Origin: Deltaproteobacteria bacterium
Lineage (GTDB): Bacteria; Desulfobacterota; Desulfuromonadia; Geobacterales; DSM-12255
Direction of reading: 5' to 3'
Assembly: GCA_017861215.1 (NCBI GenBank)
Contig: JAGFXN010000125.1
Location: 1 to 5,370, forward strand
DNA: 5,370 nt
Positions 1 through 5,370 of this stretch are shown piece after piece. Position 1 is the first letter of the stretch. Every line of letters begins with the position of its first letter. The notes below the pieces were generated by a model, which had not been told where the DNA came from, made no database searches, and worked only from the letters and a program-made list of their open reading frames with translations. Both the position numbers and the translations under genes were made by a program.

Positions 1-367
1 TATTTTGGTCATCCCTGAAAAAAGTTGCAGTCTTGAGATATCCACTGACGTTGTGCTCCGGGTAACAGTACCTTTGCTGCGGGGTAAGAAGCGAGGCAAC
101 TGCGGTGTGTCATCGGTGTGTGATTGAGAAAGAGGGTAATGGTTTCTACCCGGAGAAATGAATGGATTTTGCCATTTTGTGATGCTGACACGTTTCAATT
201 AGCGCACAAATATTTTCAAGCTGTCTTCCGAGAGAAAAAATAGTAGCAGCAACTCCTGAAAAATCCTCTTTGTGACCCCTCCCTCTCCTAGTGGCGTGGG
301 TGAAACTGCCGGCCGCTGGATCCCCCTCGGTCTGGTCTGTCTTGCCGGTGCTGCCCGCCAGGTAACT
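1..367. other. Stretch without a supportable gene
   Basis: No convincing coding region lies here. The open frames on the minus strand (about 9-191 and 199-408) lack a ribosome binding site, have low-complexity or odd composition, and resemble no family I know. Two small adjacent hairpins can be drawn: GGGTA (134-138) with TACCC (147-151), and AATGG (161-165) with CCATT (172-176). Neither is followed by a T-run, so neither is a canonical terminator. The stretch lies downstream of the minus-strand gene ending at 368 and may hold its 3' untranslated region and the control region of a gene beyond the left edge. Confidence 0.5.
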
Positions 368-775
368 TTAGCCGCGGCTTGCGGCAGCGGGTTGTGCCGG
401 CAGCTCACCTGCTTCTCTGAGGATCAGCAGCAGCGCTGCAAGAATTATTTCAATTCCTTTGCGCCGGTTTGCCAGAGAGTCTGCCGATATATTCTGCAGA
501 ATATCTGCAGAGACGGTACAGGATGATAGATCCCCGATGCTGTTATAGTCGGCAACCTGGGGGATAAAAGTGCCGATCAGGTTGGCAGCCCTTTTTTTGA
601 GCGATGCCGATATTTGACCGCTAATAACGGCAGCGTCGATTTCCGCCAGGAAACTGTCAAATATGCCGATAGAGCCGAACATCCCGATCAGTGAAGGGGT
701 AAAGACAGCTACTGTCCGGTTTTCAGATCTATTCAACTCATTAAATGCTGCAATCAAGGAACGCGCCCCGGTCAT
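368..775 (-). CDS. Hypothetical protein, 135 aa, unrecognised family
   Basis: I do not recognise this protein. The reading frame could extend upstream to 883. I chose the ATG at 773-775 because AAGGAGG sits 7 nt before it, while the upstream ATG codons have no ribosome binding site. The stop is TAA. The product has no signal peptide. It contains a mildly hydrophobic, glycine-rich stretch at residues about 22-51 (TVAVFTPSLIGMFGSIGIF and onward), a single cysteine (Cys86), and a hydrophobic helix GIEIILAALLLILRE at about 107-121. The last 15 residues are proline/alanine-rich. The C-terminal helix could be a membrane or packing helix, but one such segment is weak evidence for membrane location. 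The gene follows fumarase on the same strand but lies beyond a strong terminator (993-1032), so it probably has its own promoter between 776 and 992; I saw no clear one. The strong ribosome binding site and long open frame support a real gene. Function is unknown. Confidence 0.68.
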   Translation of the reverse strand: MTGARSLIAAFNELNRSENRTVAVFTPSLIGMFGSIGIFDSFLAEIDAAVISGQISASLKKRAANLIGTFIPQVADYNSIGDLSSCTVSADILQNISADSLANRRKGIEIILAALLLILREAGELPAQPAAASRG

Positions 776-782
776 CTGCTCT

Positions 783-789
783 CCTCCTT
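783..789 (-). promoter_or_regulatory. Ribosome binding site fixing the start of the 135-aa gene
   Basis: On the minus strand AAGGAGG lies 7 nt before the ATG at 773-775. It is inside the longer open frame that starts at 883, so it argues that the first 36 codons of that longer frame are not translated. Confidence 0.75.
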
Positions 790-992
790 CGGTACCTATC
801 CGCTCATTTTTTAAATGTAACAGATAATCACGTCGTTGTATAGGGCGGAACTGCTGGTGGTGGACGTATAAAAGCTTCATCAAATCAGCTGGTTAACCGG
901 TATGCGGGGCGGGAGGGATACTGCCGGAAGCAGGGTAACCGTCAGCAGCAGTGAAGTTGCACCTGTCAGCAATAGGTTCATGAATCAGGCCG

Positions 993-1032
993 AAAAAAAA
1001 GCCCCTGACCATCATCGCTGGTCAGGGGCTTT
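993..1032 (-). terminator. Intrinsic terminator of the fumarase gene
   Basis: GCCCCTGACC (1001-1010) pairs perfectly with GGTCAGGGGC (1020-1029) around a 9-nt loop. An A/T extension of three pairs lies at the base. Read on the minus strand, the stem is followed by eight consecutive T (positions 1000 down to 993). It begins 15 nt after the fumarase stop codon. On the plus strand only TTT follows the stem, so it should work mainly for minus-strand transcripts. Confidence 0.95.
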
Positions 1033-1047
1033 GGCAGTCATGCCCTG

Positions 1048-2673
1048 TTACAGTCCAAGCTGCTTGAAGAAGTCATTCCCCTTGTCATCGACCAGGATGA
1101 AGGCGGGGAAATCCTCCACTTCAATCTTCCATACCGCTTCCATGCCGAGCTCCGGGAAGTCGATGCATTCGACCTTCTTGATATTTTCTTCCGCCAGAAC
1201 CGCGGCCGGCCCGCCGATAGAGCCGAGGTAGAACCCGCCGTACTTCTTGCAGGCGTCGGTAACTTGCTGGCTGCGGTTACCTTTGGCGATCATTATCATG
1301 CTCGCCCCTTTCGACTGGAGCAGGTCAACGTAGGAGTCCATCCGCCCGGCAGTGGTCGGGCCGAATGAGCCGGAAGCCTTGCCTGGCGGAGTTTTTGCCG
1401 GCCCGGCGTAGTAGATCGGATGCTTCAGCAGGTATTCGGGCACCGGTTTGCCGGCGTCGATGATCTCCTTGAATTTGGCATGTGCGATATCGCGCCCGAC
1501 GACAATGGTGCCGTTCAGCAGCAGCGGCGTGGAGACCGGGTGCTTGGAGAGTTCAGCCAGGATCGCCTTCATCGGCTGGTTCAGGTCGATTTTGACGCCG
1601 TGGCTATGCTTGCCCCGGTACTGCTCGGGGATAAAGCGTCCGGGGTTGCGGTCCATTTCTTCAACAAACAGGCCTTCACGGGTGATCTTTGCCTTGATGT
1701 TACGGTCGGCGGAGCAGGAGACTGCCATGCCGACGGGGCAGGACGCGCCGTGGCGCGGCAGGCGGATCACCCTGATGTCGTGGGCGAAATATTTCCCGCC
1801 GAACTGGGCGCCGATGCCCAGTTTGTAAGCCTCCTGCAGGAGCTTTTCCTCCAGTTCGATGTCGCGGAATGCCTGGCCATGCTCGTTCCCCTTGGTCGGC
1901 AGCTCGTCAAGATACCTGGCGCTGGCAAGCTTGACCGCTTTCATGCAGGCATCGGCACTGGTACCGCCGACGACCACGGCGATGTGGTAGGGGGGGCAGG
2001 CGGCCGTGCCGAGATACTTCATCTTGCCGACCAGGAATTTGAGGAGGCTGTCCGGGGTGAGCAGCGCCTTGGTCTCCTGGAAAAGGGAGGTCTTGTTGGC
2101 GGAACCGCCCCCCTTGGCGATAAAGAGGAACTTGTAGTAATCGCCGTCAACCGCCTGAATATCTATCTGGGCCGGAAGGTTGGTGCCGGTGTTGATCTCT
2201 TCGTACATGTCAAGGGGGACAGTCTGGGAGTAGCGGAGGTTCTCCTCGGTATAGGTCTTGTAGACCCCTTTGGAGAGGAATTCCTCGTCCTTGCCGCCGG
2301 TCCAGATCTGCTGCCCCTTCTTGGCGACAATTGTCGCCGTGCCGGTGTCCTGGCAGAGCGGCAGCTCGAAGTTGGCTGAAATTTCGGCATTGCGCAAGAA
2401 TGCCAAAGCAACACCCTTGTCATTCATTGACGCTTCAGGGTCGCGGAGAATCCTGGCAACAGATTCGTTATGTTCAGGGCGCAGGAGGAAAGAGACGTCC
2501 TTCATGGCTTCATTGGACAGAATTGCCAGGGCTTCCGGGCAGACGCGCACGACATCCTGGCCGGCAAACTGCTCGACGGTGACATACTTTTCCGAACCTT
2601 CGATCTTGCGGTACGCTGTCCGGTCTTTGCCGAGAGGGTAGGGATCCTGATAAACAAAAGGTTTCGTAGCCAT
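1048..2673 (-). CDS. fumB: Class I fumarate hydratase, [4Fe-4S], fused FumA/FumB type
   Basis: This enzyme interconverts fumarate and L-malate in the TCA cycle in the cytoplasm, using an oxygen-sensitive [4Fe-4S] cluster. The 541-residue product matches the one-chain form of E. coli FumA/FumB (about 548 aa). An N-terminal Fe-S hydro-lyase domain runs to about residue 330 and a fumerase C-terminal domain follows to the end. The three expected cluster cysteines are seen: Cys107 in LCQDTGTA, Cys226 in AACPPYHIA and Cys320 in VSCSADRN. Each is offset by two from FumA Cys105, Cys224 and Cys318. Other conserved blocks are [10 protein letters not shown] (186-195), [25 protein letters not shown] and, late in the chain, [12 protein letters not shown] and AKGNRSQQ. 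I chose the ATG at 2671-2673 because AAGGAG lies 10 nt upstream. A TTG seven codons earlier (2694) would overlap that site. The gene is a single transcription unit with its own promoter and terminator. The symbol follows usual Geobacter naming; fumA would be equally fair. Confidence 0.97.
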   Translation of the reverse strand: MATKPFVYQDPYPLGKDRTAYRKIEGSEKYVTVEQFAGQDVVRVCPEALAILSNEAMKDVSFLLRPEHNESVARILRDPEASMNDKGVALAFLRNAEISANFELPLCQDTGTATIVAKKGQQIWTGGKDEEFLSKGVYKTYTEENLRYSQTVPLDMYEEINTGTNLPAQIDIQAVDGDYYKFLFIAKGGGSANKTSLFQETKALLTPDSLLKFLVGKMKYLGTAACPPYHIAVVVGGTSADACMKAVKLASARYLDELPTKGNEHGQAFRDIELEEKLLQEAYKLGIGAQFGGKYFAHDIRVIRLPRHGASCPVGMAVSCSADRNIKAKITREGLFVEEMDRNPGRFIPEQYRGKHSHGVKIDLNQPMKAILAELSKHPVSTPLLLNGTIVVGRDIAHAKFKEIIDAGKPVPEYLLKHPIYYAGPAKTPPGKASGSFGPTTAGRMDSYVDLLQSKGASMIMIAKGNRSQQVTDACKKYGGFYLGSIGGPAAVLAEENIKKVECIDFPELGMEAVWKIEVEDFPAFILVDDKGNDFFKQLGL

Positions 2674-2683
2674 ACTCTGCATG

Positions 2684-2689
2684 CTCCTT
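2684..2689 (-). promoter_or_regulatory. Ribosome binding site fixing the fumarase start
   Basis: AAGGAG on the minus strand lies 10 nt before the ATG at 2671-2673. The in-frame ATG at 2682-2680 (three codons upstream) almost abuts this site, and the in-frame TTG at 2694 lies before it. The MATKPFVYQ start is therefore the best choice. Confidence 0.75.
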
Positions 2690-2706
2690 TCCAATGGTGA
2701 GATTTT

Positions 2707-2721
2707 ACAAGCGACGCTTGT
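2707..2721. repeat. Perfect 7-bp inverted repeat in the fumarase leader, possible operator
   Basis: ACAAGCG and CGCTTGT form a perfect dyad around one central base. It lies between the predicted fumarase transcription start (about 2742) and the ribosome binding site at 2684-2689, a position where a repressor could block transcription. A one-base loop is too tight for this to act mainly as an RNA hairpin without opening inner pairs, which favours a protein-binding site on DNA. The binding protein is unknown. HgtR is a repressor known to act on central-metabolism genes in Geobacter, but I cannot match its site here. Confidence 0.4.
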
Positions 2722-2748
2722 GTGATTTTCTTAACGGTCGGTTGCGGA

Positions 2749-2777
2749 AATATATTGGAAAAAACTCAATTTGTCGA
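2749..2777 (-). promoter_or_regulatory. Sigma-70 type promoter of the fumarase gene
   Basis: On the minus strand TCGACA (2777-2772, 5 of 6 to TTGACA) is separated by exactly 17 nt from TATATT (2754-2749, 5 of 6 to TATAAT). Transcription would start near 2742, giving a leader of about 70 nt before the ATG at 2673. The prediction rests on consensus match and position only. Confidence 0.65.
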
Positions 2778-2794
2778 GCAGGAACTTGAAGATT

Positions 2795-2826
2795 CATAAA
2801 CTTCTGCTACGATTATCATGTTTATG
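2795..2826. repeat. Inverted repeat CATAAAC / GTTTATG in the divergent intergenic region
   Basis: CATAAAC (2795-2801) and GTTTATG (2820-2826) are perfect 7-bp arms with an 18-nt spacer. The element lies upstream of the fumarase promoter and upstream of the plus-strand gene at 2864, so a bound protein could affect either. AT-rich arms of this length can arise by chance. Confidence 0.25.
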
Positions 2827-2863
2827 TAACGAGTCTAAATCGCTGGGTTTGTGGAGGTGCGCT

Positions 2864-3043
2864 ATGAATATGCAGCAGATCAAAGCCATTGCCAAAGAGC
2901 GGGGCGTTAAAAGTAATAAGCTGCTCAAGGTCGAACTGGTACAGGCAATCCAGTGTGCTGAAGGGAACGAGCCGTGCTATGCAACCGGGAAAGCGGCGCA
3001 CTGTGGCCAGGCGACATGCCTCTGGAAAGATGATTGCAATTAG
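2864..3043 (+). CDS. SAP-like small protein with a C-terminal cysteine cluster, 59 aa
   Basis: Residues about 3-31 (MQQIKAIAKERGVKSNKLLKVELVQAIQC) look like a SAP or Rho-N type helix-turn-helix: a first helix with IKAIAKERG, a short basic linker, then the KVELVQAIQ helix. SAP motifs usually bind nucleic acid. The C-terminal half holds Cys38, Cys47, Cys52 and Cys58 (spacing C-x8-C-x4-C-x5-C), ending LWKDDCN. This may bind a metal such as zinc or form disulfides. A fifth cysteine, Cys31, lies at the end of the SAP part. No signal peptide or membrane segment is seen. The start is the ATG at 2864 because GGAGG (2853-2857) lies 6 nt upstream; the frame is open further upstream but has no such site. 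I recall similar SAP-domain small proteins from Geobacter genomes. Their function is not known to me. A possible co-transcribed gene starts 53 nt downstream. Confidence 0.8.
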   Translation: MNMQQIKAIAKERGVKSNKLLKVELVQAIQCAEGNEPCYATGKAAHCGQATCLWKDDCN

Positions 3044-3096
3044 CCGGGCAGTTGTTTATCCTGTCGCCGTCATCAGGTCAGATGGGGGTTATTTAA

Positions 3097-3369
3097 TTGG
3101 CAGATATTTTTTCTCCGGCCGCGCTTCTCATTCTTATCCCGCTTGCTTTCGCTATTGCAGGGGGCTGGTTTGCTTACAGCCGCGGGCGAAATCCGCTGCT
3201 GTGGGGGTTCTTCTCGGCATTCTTTCCAATCTGCATCATGATCGTCTGGTTCGAAAAACCCCGGAAAGAGGTAAAGGGTCATTTCCGGCGCTGCAAGAGC
3301 TGCGGTGAATGGATAAAATGGCTGGAGAATCCTTGCCGGTACTGTAACAGTGAGCAATCTTCACCCTGA
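3097..3369 (+). CDS. Two-helix membrane protein with C-terminal zinc ribbon, 90 aa
   Basis: The function is unknown. Two hydrophobic segments are clear: residues about 7-27 (AALLILIPLAFAIAGGWFAY region) and about 33-52 (LLWGFFSAFFPICIMIVWF). They are joined by a short basic loop, SRGRN. The start of the first helix near residue 7 and the basic residues after the second helix (EKPRKEVK) suggest both ends may be cytoplasmic, with a small loop outside. This topology is uncertain because the loop is also basic. The tail carries Cys66-x2-Cys69 and Cys80-x2-Cys83, a zinc-ribbon pattern with ten residues between the pairs. The start is TTG at 3097-3099: an in-frame TAA lies immediately before it, no other start occurs until Met48, and GGGGG (3084-3088) lies 8 nt upstream. 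It follows the SAP-like gene by 53 nt on the same strand and may share its transcript. Both small proteins carry four clustered cysteines. Confidence 0.8.
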   Translation: MADIFSPAALLILIPLAFAIAGGWFAYSRGRNPLLWGFFSAFFPICIMIVWFEKPRKEVKGHFRRCKSCGEWIKWLENPCRYCNSEQSSP

Positions 3370-3482
3370 ACTTGCGTCGGATTTTTTACCGGTAGCAGCG
3401 TACCTCGTAGCTTTCTGTGTTGTTCCATGCAGTCAGCACTTTCTGAGAAGCAAACGAAATCTTCCCGAGTGATTATTTTTTA

Positions 3483-3501
3483 AGCAGACACCCTTTCTGC
3501 T
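3483..3501. promoter_or_regulatory. Dyad AGCAGA-N7-TCTGCT, candidate activator site (distal)
   Basis: Perfect 6-bp arms surround a 7-nt spacer. A T-run (3476-3481) lies before and an A-run (3506-3514) after, so AT-rich flanks could extend the pairing. It cannot be a terminator on either strand, since no T-run follows the stem in either reading direction. Its centre is about 124 bp upstream of the predicted sigma-54 start, a usual enhancer distance. It does not match the NtrC consensus. Confidence 0.35.
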
Positions 3502-3516
3502 GACTAAAAAAAAAGC

Positions 3517-3531
3517 ACACTCTTTTCGTGT
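3517..3531. promoter_or_regulatory. Dyad ACAC-N7-GTGT, candidate NtrC-like enhancer site (proximal)
   Basis: ACAC (3517-3520) and GTGT (3528-3531) are separated by 7 nt. Enteric NtrC sites follow GCAC-N7-GTGC, so the inner CAC-N7-GTG core and spacing match, with the outer base changed on both sides. The centre is about 92 bp upstream of the predicted start. Whether the cognate regulator is NtrC or a Geobacter response regulator such as GnfM cannot be told from sequence. Confidence 0.35.
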
Positions 3532-3589
3532 TGCCGCGCTTCTGTATTGTAACTATCTGAAATAATGACAATTAATTTTGGTGCAACTT

Positions 3590-3605
3590 GGGCAGGCAAA
3601 TTGCT
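3590..3605 (+). promoter_or_regulatory. Sigma-54 (-24/-12) promoter of glnB-glnA
   Basis: The sequence GGGCAGGCAAATTGCT fits the consensus TGGCACG-N4-TTGCW at every fixed position except the first T and the C of CAC. The invariant GG (3591-3592) and GC (3603-3604) are 10 nt apart as required. Transcription would start near 3616, leaving a leader of about 69 nt before the GTG at 3685. Sigma-54 control is established for glutamine synthetase operons in many proteobacteria, which supports the call. Confidence 0.78.
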
Positions 3606-3669
3606 AAGTCACGCCATAGAGTGGCACTGCTGCAAGCTGGTTCATTTTGACGCATTAATTCAAGCATAC

Positions 3670-3674
3670 GGAGG
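3670..3674 (+). promoter_or_regulatory. Ribosome binding site fixing the GTG start of glnB
   Basis: GGAGG lies 10 nt before GTG at 3685. An ATG at 3678-3680 is only 3 nt from this site and opens a different frame that ends at 3884. The GTG frame is chosen because it gives an intact PII protein beginning [20 protein letters not shown]. Confidence 0.8.
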
Positions 3675-3681
3675 TGGATGA

Positions 3682-4023
<342 letters not shown>

Positions 4024-4054
4024 TACCATACAAACAAACGAAAGGAGATTTTAG

Positions 4055-5370
4055 ATGACCCCGAAACAGGTAGTAGAGTTTGCCAAAGAGAACGGCGCGT
4101 TGATGGTTGATTACAAGTTCATGGACTTCATCGGTACCTGGCAGCATGTATCAGTGCCGATCACCGAATTTGATGAGGACACCTTCGAAGAGGGCCAGGG
4201 CTTTGACGGTTCCTCGATCCGCGGCTGGCAGCCGATTCACGCCTCCGACATGATCCTCCTTCCGGACCCGTCATCGGCAAAGATCGATCCTTTTGTCGCC
4301 GTACCGACTCTTTCGCTGATCTGCAACATCTTCGATCCGATCACCAAGGAAGACTACAGCCGCGACCCGCGCAATATTGCCCGGAAGGCTGAGGCGTACC
4401 TCAAGTCCACCGGCATCGGCGACACCGCATTCTTCGGTCCCGAGGCGGAGTTCTTCATCTTTGACGAAGTACGCTACGACTCCTCCGCCAATCAGGCTTT
4501 CTACTCGGTTGACTCGGTAGAGGGCGCCTGGAACACCGGCCGGGAAGAGTTCCCCAACCTCGGCTACAAACCGCGCCACAAGGAAGGCTACTTCCCCTGT
4601 TCACCGGTCGACTCACAGAATGACCTCCGCAACGAAATGGTCATGGAACTGCAGAAGGTCGGTATCCGCGTAGAGTGCCAGCATCATGAGGTTGCCACCG
4701 GCGGCCAGGCCGAAATCGACATGCGCTTCTCTTCTCTGGTTGACATGGCCGACCAGCTGCAGTGGTTCAAGTATGTTATCAAGAACGTTGCCTACCGCAA
4801 CAACAAGACCGTAACCTTCATGCCGAAGCCGCTGTATGGCGACAACGGTTCCGGGATGCACTGCCACCAGTCGATCTGGAAAAACGGCCAGAACCTTTTT
4901 GCAGGCGACAAATACGGCGGGCTTTCCCAGATGGCTCTCTGGTACATCGGCGGCATCATCAAGCATGCCAAGGCTCTCTGCGCCATCACCAACCCGACAA
5001 CCAACTCCTACAAGCGGCTTGTGCCGGGTTTCGAAGCTCCGGTCAACATGGCCTATTCAAGCCGTAACCGCTCTGCTGCTCTCCGTATCCCGATGATGTC
5101 TTCCAATCCGAAGGCCAAGCGGGTCGAGTACCGTACTCCGGATCCGTCCTGCAACGGCTACCTCGCCTTTGCCGCCATGCTGATGGCCGGTCTTGACGGC
5201 ATCGAGAACAAGATCGATCCGGGCCAGCCGCTCGACAAGGATATCTACGGACTTTCTCCGGAGGAGCTCAAGCATATCCCGTCAGCCCCCGGGAGCCTCG
5301 ACGAAGCGCTGAAGTGTCTTGAAGAAGATCATGAATTCCTGCTCAAGGGTGACGTTTTCACCTCTGACGT
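4055..5370 (+). CDS. glnA: Glutamine synthetase type I-beta, 3' end beyond the window
   Basis: This enzyme joins ammonium to glutamate using ATP to make glutamine, the main entry of nitrogen at low ammonium. It acts as a cytoplasmic dodecamer. The frame is open from ATG 4055 to the window edge: 438 complete codons plus two bases. Type I enzymes have about 470 residues, so roughly 30 are missing. AGGAG (4043-4047) lies 7 nt before the start. Seen motifs are FDGSSIRGW at 50-58 with the following HASDMIL (N-terminal signature), PEAEFF with metal ligands Glu130 and Glu132, [16 protein letters not shown] with His269 (ATP-binding signature), the flap [14 protein letters not shown] with Glu327, and [10 protein letters not shown]. 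The block at about 145-185, including VEGAWN and KEGYFP, is the insert of the I-beta type. Tyr398 in DIYGLSPEE aligns with E. coli Tyr397 (numbered without Met), so adenylylation control is likely. No broken or missing key residue is seen. Confidence 0.98.
   Translation, partial: MTPKQVVEFAKENGALMVDYKFMDFIGTWQHVSVPITEFDEDTFEEGQGFDGSSIRGWQPIHASDMILLPDPSSAKIDPFVAVPTLSLICNIFDPITKEDYSRDPRNIARKAEAYLKSTGIGDTAFFGPEAEFFIFDEVRYDSSANQAFYSVDSVEGAWNTGREEFPNLGYKPRHKEGYFPCSPVDSQNDLRNEMVMELQKVGIRVECQHHEVATGGQAEIDMRFSSLVDMADQLQWFKYVIKNVAYRNNKTVTFMPKPLYGDNGSGMHCHQSIWKNGQNLFAGDKYGGLSQMALWYIGGIIKHAKALCAITNPTTNSYKRLVPGFEAPVNMAYSSRNRSAALRIPMMSSNPKAKRVEYRTPDPSCNGYLAFAAMLMAGLDGIENKIDPGQPLDKDIYGLSPEELKHIPSAPGSLDEALKCLEEDHEFLLKGDVFTSD

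Noticed and set aside
220..335. On the minus strand, pieces loosely like a cobalamin riboswitch: GGGGGATCC, CCACGCCACT, GAGAGGGAGG and CTCGGAAGACAGC in that order.
   Set aside because: The B12 box is not intact, the pairing elements around it could not be drawn, and no downstream gene is visible on the minus strand. A covariance search with Rfam RF00174 would settle it; a clear hit would overturn this rejection.
371..385. GCCGC/GCGGC hairpin overlapping the end of the 135-residue gene as a terminator.
   Set aside because: It lies in coding sequence next to the stop codon and no T-run follows it on the minus strand.
272..526. Plus-strand open frame of 84 codons rich in cysteine.
   Set aside because: It overlaps the minus-strand 135-residue gene, has no ribosome binding site, and contains no recognisable motif.
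1420..2379. Long plus-strand open frame of 319 codons.
   Set aside because: It lies wholly antisense to the fumarase gene, whose motifs are unmistakable. Its composition is that of a complementary-strand shadow in GC-rich coding DNA.
3476..3514. T-run, hairpin and A-run considered as a bidirectional terminator.
   Set aside because: In both reading directions the stem is followed by A and preceded by T, the reverse of what an intrinsic terminator needs.
3576..3586. TTTTGGTGCA as half of an NtrC site.
   Set aside because: The other half (TGCACC) is absent and the position overlaps or abuts the -24 region, too close for a normal enhancer.
3623..3638. TGGCAC within AGTGGCACTGCTGCAAGC as an alternative sigma-54 promoter.
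   Set aside because: The -12 GC is 11 nt from the GG instead of 10 and TTGC is missing. The site at 3590-3605 is a better match.
3565..3681. A 38-codon open frame from ATG 3565 to TGA 3681, just before glnB, as a possible leader peptide.
   Set aside because: It has no ribosome binding site, spans the sigma-54 promoter, and begins upstream of the predicted transcription start.

Overview
The window fits a chromosomal segment of a Geobacter-like bacterium (order Desulfuromonadales). The family call is an inference from three things: a fused class I fumarase, a small SAP/cysteine protein of a type I associate with Geobacter genomes, and a sigma-54-type promoter ahead of a PII-glutamine synthetase pair. 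No 16S or other taxonomic marker is present. Nothing in the window indicates a phage, IS element, CRISPR array or RNA gene.

Layout. Positions 1-367 hold no gene I can defend. A minus-strand gene (368-775) encodes an unrecognised 135-residue protein with a strong ribosome binding site. Next on the minus strand is the class I [4Fe-4S] fumarate hydratase gene (1048-2673). It has a complete transcription unit: a sigma-70 type promoter (2749-2777), a leader with a perfect 7-bp dyad (2707-2721), and a strong intrinsic terminator (993-1032). On the plus strand, diverging from fumarase, are two small genes. One (2864-3043) encodes a 59-residue SAP-like protein with a C-terminal cysteine cluster. The other (3097-3369) encodes a 90-residue protein with two membrane helices and a CxxC...CxxC zinc ribbon, starting at TTG.

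A 315-base non-coding stretch (3370-3684) leads into a nitrogen-assimilation operon: glnB (3685-4023, PII protein, GTG start) and glnA (from 4055, type I-beta glutamine synthetase, cut by the window edge after 438 codons). The stretch contains a good -24/-12 sigma-54 promoter (3590-3605). Upstream of it are two dyads, each with a 7-nt spacer, whose centres lie about 92 and 124 bp before the predicted start. That is the usual distance for an enhancer-binding protein of the NtrC type.

How the genes work together. GlnB senses 2-oxoglutarate, ATP/ADP and, through Tyr51, uridylylation state. GlnA makes glutamine from glutamate and ammonium and keeps the tyrosine used for adenylylation control (Tyr398). 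Fumarase is a TCA-cycle enzyme on the opposite strand and is functionally separate. The two small zinc/cysteine proteins and the 135-residue protein have no known role. I see mostly housekeeping content with well-defined regulatory DNA, and no strong evidence of a new multi-gene system.
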